Below, in pieces: positions 35,994 to 44,188 of a stretch of DNA of 64,000 nucleotides (its first letter is position 1; the number at the start of each line of letters is the position of its first letter). The stretch is taken from assembly GCA_031553875.1 (NCBI GenBank), contig JAVBKU010000001.1:62001-126000 (forward strand). The letters are read 5' to 3'. The stretch is from JAVBKU01 sp031553875. GTDB taxonomy: Bacteria > Bacteroidota > Bacteroidia > Bacteroidales > Rikenellaceae. A program made the position numbers and the translations under genes. The notes below the pieces were generated by a model that was not told where the DNA came from, searched no databases, and saw only the letters and a list, made by a program, of their open reading frames with translations.

Positions 35994-36887
35994 TTATAAT
36001 GATTTGGGCCGTTCGCGTTTGTCCACTCCCCACATCATCTTATTGCGTAACGTATCGTAAAAGGAAATATTTTGAACCTGAGCTAAAAAAACCGATTTAT
36101 CAGACTTTTTAACAGAAAACAGGCTTCCGTCGGGAGCCGAGTAGTTGCGGTTGTCGAGCGACACGTTGAATCTCTCATCCCTGCCGGTAACCTTAAACGA
36201 CAGTTCCGCATCGTCGGGAAGTATAACCGGCCTCATCGAGAGGTTGTGAGGGGCTATAGGTGTTAGAATAAGGCAATTGCAGTCGGGAGACACCACGGGG
36301 CCTCCCACGCTCAGGGAGTAGGCTGTAGAGCCCGCCGGGGTGCTCAGCAGCACGCCGTCGCCCAGGTAGGTGGCTATCATATCCCCTCCGGCGTAAGCCT
36401 CCACGGATATCATGCTCGCTCCGGAGCGCTGTATGGCCATTTCGTTGAACGCGTAGGGGTAGTGGGTCGATGGCGAAAGCGGGCCTTCGACCGAGAGCAG
36501 GGGGCGGCGCACCTTTTCATATTTGCCGTCGCGTATGGCGGCCAGCGTTGCATCGATATCGCCCTTGGAGGCTGTGGCGAGGAAGCCGAGGCGTCCGGAA
36601 TTTATGCCGACAATTGGTATCTCCCTGCCGTGGAGCAGCTGCACACAGTCGAGAAATGTACCGTCGCCGCCGTATGATATTACAGCTGAGGCATCCGAAG
36701 GGATGTTTCCGCTATCGTCGTATATGTTGCTTTTATTGATGTTTACACCGGAGAGCCTCGCGGCCTGGGAGGCGAAGGAGGCGTTCACGAAGCACTCCAT
36801 ACCCCCGCGGGAGATGCCTCCGAACAGGGCTTTTAGCTCTTCCGGAGTGTATGCTGACTGTTCGCGGCTGTACAAAACTATTTTCAT
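35994..36887 (-). CDS. nadK: NAD kinase
   Basis: Phosphorylates NAD to NADP. The 297-residue cytoplasmic enzyme has the signature ISYGGDGTFLDC (Gly-Gly-Asp at 73-78 with catalytic Asp76), GINSGRLGFLA, NEMAIQR and the second conserved region YLGDGVLLSTPAGSTAYSLS with the PAGSTAY motif. ATG 36887 begins the Rossmann-like strand MKIVLYSREQ. It is divergent from pdxJ and has a TATCTTTG element 44 bp upstream. Confidence 0.96.
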   Translation of the reverse strand: MKIVLYSREQSAYTPEELKALFGGISRGGMECFVNASFASQAARLSGVNINKSNIYDDSGNIPSDASAVISYGGDGTFLDCVQLLHGREIPIVGINSGRLGFLATASKGDIDATLAAIRDGKYEKVRRPLLSVEGPLSPSTHYPYAFNEMAIQRSGASMISVEAYAGGDMIATYLGDGVLLSTPAGSTAYSLSVGGPVVSPDCNCLILTPIAPHNLSMRPVILPDDAELSFKVTGRDERFNVSLDNRNYSAPDGSLFSVKKSDKSVFLAQVQNISFYDTLRNKMMWGVDKRERPKSL

Positions 36888-36930
36888 GGTAATACTTAAA
36901 TTGTAATTTTGTGCTTACCTTTACCACACA

Positions 36931-36938
36931 CAAAGATA
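36931..36938 (-). promoter_or_regulatory. Candidate -7 element for nadK
   Basis: Minus-strand TATCTTTG, exact to TAnnTTTG, predicting a start near 36925 and a leader of about 38 nt. Confidence 0.45.
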
Positions 36939-37021
36939 GTGAAAGCAGGGAGGTGCCGTGCGTGTTTACTCGTAAAAGAAGTCCGAGGTGCCTCCTACAT
37001 TCTACAAAAATAGGGATTTTT

Positions 37022-37801
37022 ATGACAAAGTTGAGCGTTAATATAAATAAGATAGCGACCCTGCGTAATTCGCGCGGCGGTAATACCCCCGACGTGGTGA
37101 AAGCGGCCCTGGACGCCGAACGCTACGGTGCGCAGGGTATCACCGTGCATCCCCGTCCCGACGCCCGCCATATACGCTATGACGATGTTAGGGAGTTGAA
37201 AAAGGTGCTCGCTACCGAACTCAATATAGAGGGTAATCCCATAGACAGTTTCGTGAAGCTGGTGCTTGAAGTGAAGCCCGCGCAGGTAACCCTCGTGCCC
37301 GATGCCGACGATGCCATCACCTCCAACGCGGGGTGGGACGCGCTGTCTCACAAGGGTTTCCTGACCGACGTTATTAAGCGTTTCAAGGAGGCGGGCATCC
37401 GTACCTCGATATTCCTCGACCCCGTGCCGTCGATGGTGGCACATGCCGCGGCCACTGGCGCCGACCGCATAGAGCTTTATACCGAAGGCTTCGCCACTGA
37501 TTTTGCCGAGGCGCTAAAAGTGGCCGATCCTGCCGCCTCGGAGGCCGCCAGGAGTAAGTCGATAGAGGCTTATCTCTCTACCGCCGTGGAGGCTGGGAAA
37601 TACGGCCTCGGCATAAATGCCGGGCATGACCTGAGCCTCGAGAACCTACGCTATTTCACTGCTGTGATCCCTAATCTTTTGGAGGTGTCGATAGGCCATG
37701 CGCTTATTTCCGACGCCATATACCTCGGTTTCGAGAACACCATCCGCCTCTACCGCCGCGCCATTGACGAGGGGTTGAGGGATAAGCAAGCCCCGCGATA
37801 A
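37022..37801 (+). CDS. pdxJ: Pyridoxine 5'-phosphate synthase
   Basis: Last step of DXP-dependent vitamin B6 synthesis, joining 1-deoxyxylulose 5-phosphate and aminoacetone 3-phosphate. The 259-residue TIM barrel starts MTKLSVNINKIATLRNSRGG and has the conserved GITVHPRPDARHIRYDDV, NIEGNP, VTLVPD and GLGINAGHDLSLENL motifs. ATG 37022 is chosen since the first barrel strand starts there; upstream in-frame codons to 36911 lack homology-like character and overlap the nadK promoter. Fourteen bases precede cca. Confidence 0.96.
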   Translation: MTKLSVNINKIATLRNSRGGNTPDVVKAALDAERYGAQGITVHPRPDARHIRYDDVRELKKVLATELNIEGNPIDSFVKLVLEVKPAQVTLVPDADDAITSNAGWDALSHKGFLTDVIKRFKEAGIRTSIFLDPVPSMVAHAAATGADRIELYTEGFATDFAEALKVADPAASEAARSKSIEAYLSTAVEAGKYGLGINAGHDLSLENLRYFTAVIPNLLEVSIGHALISDAIYLGFENTIRLYRRAIDEGLRDKQAPR

Positions 37802-37815
37802 TACCGTAATAACGG

Positions 37816-39222
37816 ATGATAGAAGCTCTTAAAAACCCGATATTCCGAAAGATAGGGGAGATCGCTGATTCTCGCGGCGTACAGGCCTTTGTCGTGGGGG
37901 GCTATGTGCGTGACAGTATCATGGGCCGCCCGTGTACGGATATCGACGTGGTGGTCACCGGCAGCGGTATCGAGGTAGCCCAGGCATTGGGCCGCGAGCT
38001 TTCGGCGAAGGTGTCCGTGTTCCGCAATTTCGGTACGGCTATGCTCCGCTGCGGAGATATGGAGATCGAGTTCGTCGGAGCGCGCAAGGAGTCGTACAGG
38101 GCCGATTCACGCAAGCCGATAGTCGAAGACGGCACCATCGAGGACGATCAGCTCCGCCGCGATTTCACCATCAATGCCATGGCCATATCGCTCAACGCCG
38201 CGAGCTACGGACAGCTTGTCGATCCGTTCGGCGGGGTGGATGACATCGAGAACTGCATCATCCGTACCCCGACCGACCCCGACCGCACCTTTTCCGACGA
38301 TCCATTGCGCATGATACGCGCCGTGCGCTTCGCCACGCAGCTTGGTTTCGACATAGACCCCGACACATTCGACGCAATCTCCCGTAACCGCGAGCGCATA
38401 TCTATAGTTTCAAAAGAACGGATAACTACCGAACTGCAGAAAATAATGACTTCGCCCGTACCGTCGATGGGTTTCGACCTCTTCGATAAGACGGGCCTGC
38501 TGGAACTTATATTTCCCGAGCTCGTGCGCCTCAAGGGCGTCGATACGGTGGGAGCGCGCGCGCATAAGGATAATTTTCTCCATACACTCAAGGTGTTGGA
38601 CAATACCGCCCTGCACAGCGACAACGTCTGGCTTCGCTGGGCGGCCCTGCTTCACGATATAGCCAAGCCGCAGACCAAAAGTTACGACCCCAAGGTGGGT
38701 TGGGCTTTCCATGGCCACGAGGTGGTGGGGTCGAAGATGATACCCGCCATATTCCGCAATCTGAAGCTGCCGCTTAATGAGAAGATGAAATACGTGCAGA
38801 AGCTCGTATTCCTTCACCTGCGGCCTATAATACTTGCCGAGGACGTGGTGACCGACTCGGCCGTGCGACGCCTGCTGTTCGACGCGGGCGACGATATAGA
38901 TGACCTTATGACTCTCTGTGAGGCCGATATCACCTCCTCTAACGAGGCCAAGGTGGCGCGATACCTGCGCAACTTCGAGCTCGTGAGGCAGAAACTCCGT
39001 GAGATAGAAGAGAAGGATAGGGTGCGCAATTTCCAGCCCCCGATCACAGGCGAGATAATAATGGAGACCTACGGCATCCCGCCCTGCGCCGCTGTGGGCG
39101 AGATCAAGAGCGTGATCAAAGACGCCATCCTCGACGGCGAGATAGCCAACGACTATGACCAGGCCTATGCCCTGATGGATCGCCTGGCCGCTGAGCGCGG
39201 ATTGGTCAAGGTGGGGAAGTAA
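37816..39222 (+). CDS. cca: CCA tRNA nucleotidyltransferase / poly(A) polymerase family with HD domain
   Basis: Adds or repairs the 3'-CCA of tRNAs. A 468-residue class II nucleotidyltransferase with GGYVRDSIMGRPCTDIDVVV (metal-binding Asp42 and Asp44), RRDFTINAMAI, and the RNA-binding domain DPLRMIRAVRFATQLGF. A C-terminal HD domain is visible (LLHDIAKPQTKSY), as in many Bacteroidota and Firmicutes Cca proteins. It lies 14 bp after pdxJ. Whether it makes full CCA or only poly(A)/CC cannot be told; a second family member is not seen here. Confidence 0.93.
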   Translation: MIEALKNPIFRKIGEIADSRGVQAFVVGGYVRDSIMGRPCTDIDVVVTGSGIEVAQALGRELSAKVSVFRNFGTAMLRCGDMEIEFVGARKESYRADSRKPIVEDGTIEDDQLRRDFTINAMAISLNAASYGQLVDPFGGVDDIENCIIRTPTDPDRTFSDDPLRMIRAVRFATQLGFDIDPDTFDAISRNRERISIVSKERITTELQKIMTSPVPSMGFDLFDKTGLLELIFPELVRLKGVDTVGARAHKDNFLHTLKVLDNTALHSDNVWLRWAALLHDIAKPQTKSYDPKVGWAFHGHEVVGSKMIPAIFRNLKLPLNEKMKYVQKLVFLHLRPIILAEDVVTDSAVRRLLFDAGDDIDDLMTLCEADITSSNEAKVARYLRNFELVRQKLREIEEKDRVRNFQPPITGEIIMETYGIPPCAAVGEIKSVIKDAILDGEIANDYDQAYALMDRLAAERGLVKVGK

Positions 39223-39279
39223 AATTACACTCTCCCCAATGGATTAGCGTTAATCGCGATATTTCCTAATTACCGCCTC

Positions 39280-39669
39280 CTATTCGCAAATTTCCACATA
39301 ATTTCCTTCCGGGTCGAGTACCACGCTCTCATAGTATCCGTCGCCCGTAGTCCTCGGCTCGCCAGCTATGGTGTAACCGTCGCCGCGCAGTCGCTCCGTG
39401 AGTGCGTTCACGGCCGCCCGGCTCCCGACCGAGAATGCGCAGTGCGCAAGGCCCTTCATATACCCCCTGCGTACGGGATCGTGCGGCCTGCCGGGGATGC
39501 TCATCAGCTCGATACGCGTCCCACCCTCGTCGAACGAAAGGAAATAAGAGGAAAAATTCTTCACGGGATTCACGTATTTTTCGCCCGATACGGCGCCGAA
39601 ATACTCCACGTAGAATTGGCGGAGCAGGTCTATGTCGTCCGCCCATATCGCCAGGTGTTCGATCTTCAT
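39280..39669 (-). CDS. VOC-family (glyoxalase/bleomycin-resistance fold) protein
   Basis: A 129-residue single-domain protein with two beta-alpha-beta-beta-beta modules: IEHLAIWADDIDLLRQFY with the first metal-ligand His, FDEGGTRIELMSIPG with a Glu ligand, then GLAHCAFSVGSRAAVNAL with His and DPEGNYVEICE with Glu. These fit a glyoxalase I or lactoylglutathione-lyase-like metal site. The physiological substrate is unknown. It is convergent with cca. Confidence 0.87.
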   Translation of the reverse strand: MKIEHLAIWADDIDLLRQFYVEYFGAVSGEKYVNPVKNFSSYFLSFDEGGTRIELMSIPGRPHDPVRRGYMKGLAHCAFSVGSRAAVNALTERLRGDGYTIAGEPRTTGDGYYESVVLDPEGNYVEICE

Positions 39670-39703
39670 AGCTGCATAGTTTTAGGTTCCCTATAAAGAT
39701 ACG

Positions 39704-39744
39704 AAAAAAAGATTCCGTGCGACAACACTCGCACGGAATCTTTT
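39704..39744 (-). terminator. Rho-independent terminator after yebC
   Basis: Minus-strand stem AAGATTCCGTGCGA/TCGCACGGAATCTT (14 bp) with a 6-nt loop and a run of T residues on the minus strand (A-tract at 39704-39710). Confidence 0.88.
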
Positions 39745-39786
39745 CAAAATGGCAGGGGAGTCGCCAAAGGCGAAATCCATAAATAA

Positions 39787-40515
39787 TTACTCCGCCGGCT
39801 TCATATTGGTGTATACGTTCTGCACGTCTTCATCTTCCTCGAGGCGTTCGACCATCTTGTCGATGGTGGCGCGCTGTTCGTCGTTCACGTCCTTCTCGTC
39901 GTTGGGGATGCGGGTGAATTCGGCGCTCTTCACTTCAAAGCCGTTGTCTTCGAGGTATTTTTGTATCTGGCTGAACGATTTGGGATCGCCGTAAAGGGTG
40001 ATCTCGCCTTCACTCTCGTCGTAGTCGTAATCCTCGTCCACCCCGTAGTCGATAAGCTCGAGTATAAGCTCGTCTACGTCCAGACCCTCTTTAGCCACGA
40101 TGGTGAACATCGACTTGTGGGCGAAGATGAAGTCGAGGCTGCCCGATGTGCCGAGCGAACCGCCGAACTTGTTGAACACACTGCGCACGTTGGCCACGGT
40201 GCGGGTGGTGTTGTCGGTCGCAGTCTCGACGTACACGGCGACGCCAAAGGGAGCGTAACCCTCGTAGTTCATCTCCTTGTAGTCCTTCTGGTCCTTGCCG
40301 AGGGCGTTCTTTATGGCGCGTTCCACGTTGTCCTTGGGCATATTGGCCGCCTTGGCATTGGCGATGTAGCCGCGAAGCTGAGGATTGTTCTCGGGGTCGG
40401 GGCCGCCGGCCTTCACGGCCATGGCGATCTGTTTGCCTATCCTGGTGAACGTACGGGCCATATTGCCCCAGCGTTTCAGCTTACTTGCCTTGCGGTATTC
40501 GAATGCTCTTCCCAT
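39787..40515 (-). CDS. YebC/PmpR-family protein
   Basis: A 242-residue protein of the YebC family, described as DNA-binding regulators and, more recently, as factors that relieve ribosome stalling. The start MGRAFEYRKASKLKRWGNMA, the DNPQLRGYIANAKAANMPKD region and YEGYAPFGVAVYVE identify it; the acidic C-terminus EEDEDVQNVYTNM is also typical. The gene is monocistronic, with a well-formed promoter (40541-40571) and its own terminator. Confidence 0.95.
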   Translation of the reverse strand: MGRAFEYRKASKLKRWGNMARTFTRIGKQIAMAVKAGGPDPENNPQLRGYIANAKAANMPKDNVERAIKNALGKDQKDYKEMNYEGYAPFGVAVYVETATDNTTRTVANVRSVFNKFGGSLGTSGSLDFIFAHKSMFTIVAKEGLDVDELILELIDYGVDEDYDYDESEGEITLYGDPKSFSQIQKYLEDNGFEVKSAEFTRIPNDEKDVNDEQRATIDKMVERLEEDEDVQNVYTNMKPAE

Positions 40516-40540
40516 TTCTGTAAATGTTTATTTCAGGCCA

Positions 40541-40571
40541 CAAAATTAAATTCTTTTTCCGTAAAGACAAA
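40541..40571 (-). promoter_or_regulatory. Promoter of yebC
   Basis: Minus-strand TTTG (40571-40568), 19-bp spacer, TAATTTTG (40548-40541): both boxes exact and spacing canonical for the Bacteroidota primary sigma factor. Predicted start near 40534, about 19 nt before the ATG. Confidence 0.65.
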
Positions 40572-40611
40572 GAACAAAATGGACCATTATATGTGTTATA
40601 TGGCGACGGGA

Positions 40612-41643
40612 TTATTTCTGTTGCCCCGTCATGCGGAAATATTTATCGAGCACACCCAGCGATATAAGCCTCTCACGCCGGGAGTTGAGGAATTGCTCCA
40701 CGTAGCTGTGGGCGTTATCTATTATAGCCTCGGCCTCCTCGGGGTGGGCGAGGTAGTAGTTCAGGCGCTCTTCGAGGTCTGAATAGTCTTCCCTTATTTC
40801 GATATAATGGAAGCCCGGGATCAACCTCCCCTCCATAAACCAAGTTTCGTACCTGGGCCGCGGCATCACGGCCACAGAGTTGGACGACATCACCCACTTG
40901 AGGTTGCTGGCCACGTCGTTGCCCTCGAGGGTCAGGATAAATTTATGCTCGAGGTGTTGCCACAGGGTTATCTTCTTGCCCGCCGACCATTCCGCAGGCA
41001 TATCGGGGGTAGGAGAGATTATGCCCACGTCACACATGGGATGGCCGAAGAACATCTCCACGAACTTTCGCCTGTGCGGTTTTTTTCCGAGGATATGTCC
41101 GCGAAAGATAGCTGTATCGTTCTTTTCGCGGAAGCTCTTCTTATCATCAATGAATGTGAAATGCCTGAGCTTTACCAGATTGAGCGTGACCGAATTGGCG
41201 TTGTCATTCCCTATGGGCCGGCTTTTGACTATCGAAGGGCAGGTCGGCACGGTGATAATGTCGCCGAAGAGGAATTTTATACGCAGCGAGCGCGGGAACC
41301 AACGCAGGTATTCGATAGTGTCGAAGAAATAAACGGAAGAATAATATCTCCTCTGTGATTTTTGGGTCACATTCGCGTTCCCCGGCCAGTCAATGGCCAC
41401 TTTCTTGGTAAACCCGCCTATCTCCACGGCGTCGTCGGGCAGGGGCGTGACCGCGCTCAACTTGTTATGGTAATCTATCCTCTGTAGTATATAGTTCCTG
41501 TCAGGATGGTTATGTATATTTCTCAATGCCCTCTCCCTGCACATGCGGAACAGAAAATTGGGCACTACAAGCCGCAGATAGCTAACAAGGTAGTATACGA
41601 TCTTGTTGTTCTTGCCGTTGGGGAGCTTATGGTCGTAATACAT
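40612..41643 (-). CDS. GT90/CAP10-family glycosyltransferase
   Basis: A 343-residue predicted LPS or capsule glycosyltransferase of the GT90 (CAP10, lipopolysaccharide-modifying) family. Diagnostic segments are AIFRGHILGKKPHRRKF, then HKFILTLEGNDVASNLKWVM followed by SSNSVAVMPRPRYETWF, where the LEGND...S..K core is the family hallmark. The sugar is unknown (relatives transfer glucose or xylose). A short hydrophobic stretch near residue 20 may aid membrane association. It is a single gene with a TACATTTG -7 element. Confidence 0.88.
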   Translation of the reverse strand: MYYDHKLPNGKNNKIVYYLVSYLRLVVPNFLFRMCRERALRNIHNHPDRNYILQRIDYHNKLSAVTPLPDDAVEIGGFTKKVAIDWPGNANVTQKSQRRYYSSVYFFDTIEYLRWFPRSLRIKFLFGDIITVPTCPSIVKSRPIGNDNANSVTLNLVKLRHFTFIDDKKSFREKNDTAIFRGHILGKKPHRRKFVEMFFGHPMCDVGIISPTPDMPAEWSAGKKITLWQHLEHKFILTLEGNDVASNLKWVMSSNSVAVMPRPRYETWFMEGRLIPGFHYIEIREDYSDLEERLNYYLAHPEEAEAIIDNAHSYVEQFLNSRRERLISLGVLDKYFRMTGQQK

Positions 41644-41679
41644 GGGCGATGATTGGCGTTTTTTGGTCGTTCACGGTCT

Positions 41680-41687
41680 CAAATGTA
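41680..41687 (-). promoter_or_regulatory. Candidate -7 element for the GT90 gene
   Basis: Minus-strand TACATTTG, exact to TAnnTTTG, about 37 nt before the ATG at 41643. Confidence 0.42.
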
Positions 41688-41763
41688 GTAAATCCGGGCG
41701 GATTAAACCAATGATGAGCGTATAAATCGCCTGCGCCTTGTGCGTGGCGAGATCAAAAGGCGT

Positions 41764-41794
41764 TTTGATAAGGTGCAAATAAATAGTACATTTG
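41764..41794 (+). promoter_or_regulatory. Promoter of tsaC
   Basis: TTTG (41764-41767), 19-bp spacer, TACATTTG (41787-41794): both boxes exact. Predicted start near 41801, 18 nt before the ATG. Confidence 0.65.
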
Positions 41795-41818
41795 TCTGCC
41801 TTTACAGAGGCAAATGTT

Positions 41819-42397
41819 ATGGAAAGAACAAAGATAGACGAAGAGGTAATCAGGGCCGTGGAAGTGCTTCGCGGCGGGGGAGTGATCCTCTATCCGACGG
41901 ATACGGTGTGGGGCATAGGTTGCGACGCCACCAACGCCGGGGCCGTGGAACGAATATATAAGCTCAAGAAGAGCCACAACAAGAAGGGTATGCTCATACT
42001 GCTCGACAAGTTGGACAGCGTATCGAGGTATGTACGCAAGGTACCCGAGGTGGCCTGGCAGCTGTTCGAGGTGGCCGACAAGCCGCTCACGCTCATTCTG
42101 CCCGGTGCGATGGGTGTGGCCTCCAACCTTATACCCGAGGAAGCGACTATAGGTATACGCATTCCGCAACACGAGTTCTGCAATAAACTGACCCACCGTC
42201 TGGGCCGCCCGTTGGTGTCGACCTCGGCCAATATCTCCGGGGCCGCGACTCCGCTGTCGTTCAGCGAGATATCGGGCGAGATAAAAGAGGGCGTTGATAT
42301 GGTGGTAAGCGCCGAATTCGAGGGTCGCCCCACGCGCAGGGCCTCCTCCATCATAATGCTCGGCGAGGGCGGAGAGATAAAAGTAATAAGGGAATAA
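41819..42397 (+). CDS. tsaC: L-threonylcarbamoyladenylate synthase (Sua5/YciO/YrdC family)
   Basis: Makes threonylcarbamoyl-AMP from threonine, bicarbonate and ATP for the t6A37 modification of ANN-decoding tRNAs. The 192-residue protein has the YrdC core GGVILYPTDTVWGIGCDATN, KKGMLILLDKLD, TLILPG and the final RPLVSTSANISG. It lacks the extra Sua5 C-terminal domain, so it is the short TsaC-like form. ATG 41819 is used rather than the frame's earlier start at 41792, because the mapped promoter predicts transcription to begin near 41801. The thioesterase gene follows after 11 bp. Confidence 0.94.
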   Translation: MERTKIDEEVIRAVEVLRGGGVILYPTDTVWGIGCDATNAGAVERIYKLKKSHNKKGMLILLDKLDSVSRYVRKVPEVAWQLFEVADKPLTLILPGAMGVASNLIPEEATIGIRIPQHEFCNKLTHRLGRPLVSTSANISGAATPLSFSEISGEIKEGVDMVVSAEFEGRPTRRASSIIMLGEGGEIKVIRE

Positions 42398-42408
42398 AAC
42401 GCATAGAT

Positions 42409-42813
42409 ATGATAACCAAACCCATCCAGATAAGATTTGCCGACGTGGATATCCTGGGCCACGTGAATAACGTCAACCTGCAGCACTATTTTGACCTGGG
42501 CAAGACCCAATATTACGACGAGGTCATAGGCCTCTCACGCGACTGGAAGCACGGCCTCGGCCTTATCGCTGCCAACACGGTGAGCAACTACCTGGCCCAG
42601 ACCCGCCCCGACGAGACTATTTCGGTGCAGACCTCCATACCCAAGGTGGGGAATAAGAGCGTGACATTCGTGCAGAGGGTGGTCAACGACACTACCGGCG
42701 AGGTGAAAGCCGAGAGTACTTCGGTGCTTGTGGCGTTCGACTTTGTGAAGCAGGAGAGTGTGCCGGTGCCGGACCTGTGGCGCGAACGTATCATTTCACA
42801 TGAGGGAGTGTAA
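42409..42813 (+). CDS. Hot-dog fold acyl-CoA thioesterase
   Basis: A 134-residue 4HBT-type protein: IRFADVDILGHVNNVNLQHYF contains the catalytic Asp and the GHVNN loop, and ISVQTSIPKVGNKSVTF is the second strand set. Likely hydrolyses an acyl-CoA or acyl-ACP; the specific substrate is unknown. It is co-directional with tsaC (11-bp gap). A series of three hairpins, the last a rho-independent terminator, follows. Confidence 0.9.
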   Translation: MITKPIQIRFADVDILGHVNNVNLQHYFDLGKTQYYDEVIGLSRDWKHGLGLIAANTVSNYLAQTRPDETISVQTSIPKVGNKSVTFVQRVVNDTTGEVKAESTSVLVAFDFVKQESVPVPDLWRERIISHEGV

Positions 42814-42856
42814 ATCAATATTAAGATACTGCATAATTTAATTCCGTCCATTTTCC

Positions 42857-42925
42857 GGCCCTGTGCCCACCCCGGTGGCGCGGAGCGCCATGGGCACGAG
42901 GGCCGAGGGTCGCGTTAGGCGACCC
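42857..42925 (+). repeat. Two consecutive hairpins before the thioesterase terminator
   Basis: Hairpin 1 (42857-42904): GGCC, GTGCCCA and TGGCGC pair with GCGCCA, TGGGCAC and GGCC around a GGA loop. Hairpin 2 (42907-42925): GGGTCGC/GCGACCC with a 5-nt loop. Their location in the 3' region suggests an RNA-stability or anti-exonuclease element. Confidence 0.6.
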
Positions 42926-42940
42926 TGTATACATACGATA

Positions 42941-42974
42941 AGTGGCGACTCCGCAGGAGCCGCCACTATTTTTT
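42941..42974 (+). terminator. Rho-independent terminator of the tsaC-thioesterase unit
   Basis: Stem AGTGGCGaCTCC/GGAGcCGCCACT (42941-42967, one A-C mismatch) followed by ATTTTTT. Confidence 0.85.
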
Positions 42975-42996
42975 AGATAAATATTTTCGGTTACCC

Positions 42997-44049
42997 CTAT
43001 TTCTCCGCCGTCCATCCCTGGGCGCGCAGAGGTATGGCTTGTCCGTCGGGAGTTACGAGGGCTACGCCCGCTTCCTGTTCGGCTACGTGGCCTATCACGT
43101 CGACACCCATGGCGAACAATTTCTCGTTGCACTCTATCGGGGCGGTGAACAGCAGTTCGTAGTCGTCGCCGCCGTTGAGCGCCGCCACCACGGGGTCGAT
43201 GTTCATCTCCTCGGCGAGCTTAGACGCTTCGCGGGATATGGGTATGCGCTCCAAGTATATACGCGCGCCGGCAGACGAACGTTTGCACAGGTGCAGCAGC
43301 TCCGACGAAAGCCCCGCCGATATATCTATCATCGAGGTGGGCGTGATGCCATTATCCCTGAGTTTTTCGATTATGTCGACCCTCGCGTCGGGCTGGAGTT
43401 GGCGGCGCAGCAGGTATTCATAGCCCTCGAACTTGGGTTGCGGGTTCTCGTTGCCCTTGAATACACGTTTCTCGCGCTCAAGTAGTTGCAGGCCCATGTA
43501 GGCTGCACCCAGGTCGCCGGTGACGCAAATAAGGTCGTTGGGTTTCGCTCCGCTGCGGTAGGCGACGCTCTCTTTTTCCACATATCCAACGGAGGTAACC
43601 GATATGGCCATACCTGTAAGCGATGCGGTAGTGTCGCCACCGATAAGGTCTATATTGTATTTTTCGCAAGCCGCGCGCACCCCATCATAAAGGGCGTAGG
43701 CATCCTCAGCGGTGAAACGCGCCGATAGCGCAAGGCTAACGGTTATCTGGCGTGGCGTGCCGTTCATTGCCACGATATCTGATATCCCTACTACCACGGC
43801 CTTGTAACCGAGATGCTTCAGCGGGAAGTAGGTCAGGTCGAAGTTGACGCCCTCCATCAGCATGTCGGTGGATATCAGTATGTAACCCTTTCCGTCGCCG
43901 GAGTCGATCACGGCCGCATCGTCGCCGGGGCCAGTGACGGTACTCGCCTGCGATATGGTGAAACCTTCGGTGAGTTTGTCTATAAAGGCAAATTTCCCAA
44001 GGGAGGATATGGGCGTTCCTAATGGTTTCTGTTCAGGCTGTTGCGACAT
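42997..44049 (-). CDS. thiL: Thiamine-monophosphate kinase
   Basis: Phosphorylates thiamine monophosphate to thiamine diphosphate. The 350-residue AIR-synthase/ThiL fold has VTGPGDDAAVID (ATP and Mg site), LISTDMLMEGVNFDLTY, SDIVAMNGTPRQITVSLA, LIGGDTTAS, VTGDLGAAYMGLQLL and MIDISAGLSSELLHL; ALNGGDDYELLF completes the set. Start MSQQPEQKPLGTPIS is plausible with the conserved FAFIDKL following. Divergent from adk with overlapping promoters. Confidence 0.96.
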   Translation of the reverse strand: MSQQPEQKPLGTPISSLGKFAFIDKLTEGFTISQASTVTGPGDDAAVIDSGDGKGYILISTDMLMEGVNFDLTYFPLKHLGYKAVVVGISDIVAMNGTPRQITVSLALSARFTAEDAYALYDGVRAACEKYNIDLIGGDTTASLTGMAISVTSVGYVEKESVAYRSGAKPNDLICVTGDLGAAYMGLQLLEREKRVFKGNENPQPKFEGYEYLLRRQLQPDARVDIIEKLRDNGITPTSMIDISAGLSSELLHLCKRSSAGARIYLERIPISREASKLAEEMNIDPVVAALNGGDDYELLFTAPIECNEKLFAMGVDVIGHVAEQEAGVALVTPDGQAIPLRAQGWTAEK

Positions 44050-44081
44050 ACGGGCGTGTTTTTACGGCGTTAAAATTTCCA

Positions 44082-44112
44082 TAAAGGTACGCCTTCTTAT
44101 TGTTTCGGCAAA
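44082..44112 (-). promoter_or_regulatory. Candidate promoter of thiL
   Basis: Minus-strand TTTG (44112-44109), 19-bp spacer, TACCTTTA (44089-44082; 7 of 8). It overlaps the adk promoter on the other strand. Confidence 0.55.
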
Positions 44113-44129
44113 AAAAATAAGTACTTTTG
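44099..44129 (+). promoter_or_regulatory. Candidate promoter of adk
   Basis: ATTG (44099-44102; 3 of 4), 19-bp spacer, TACTTTTG (44122-44129; exact). Predicted start near 44136, about 53 nt before the ATG. Confidence 0.52.
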
Positions 44130-44188
44130 CAACTCACAAAAAACGGAGGGCGACGCGTTCGCCGTTTCCGAAAAGTTTGCGGAAAAGA

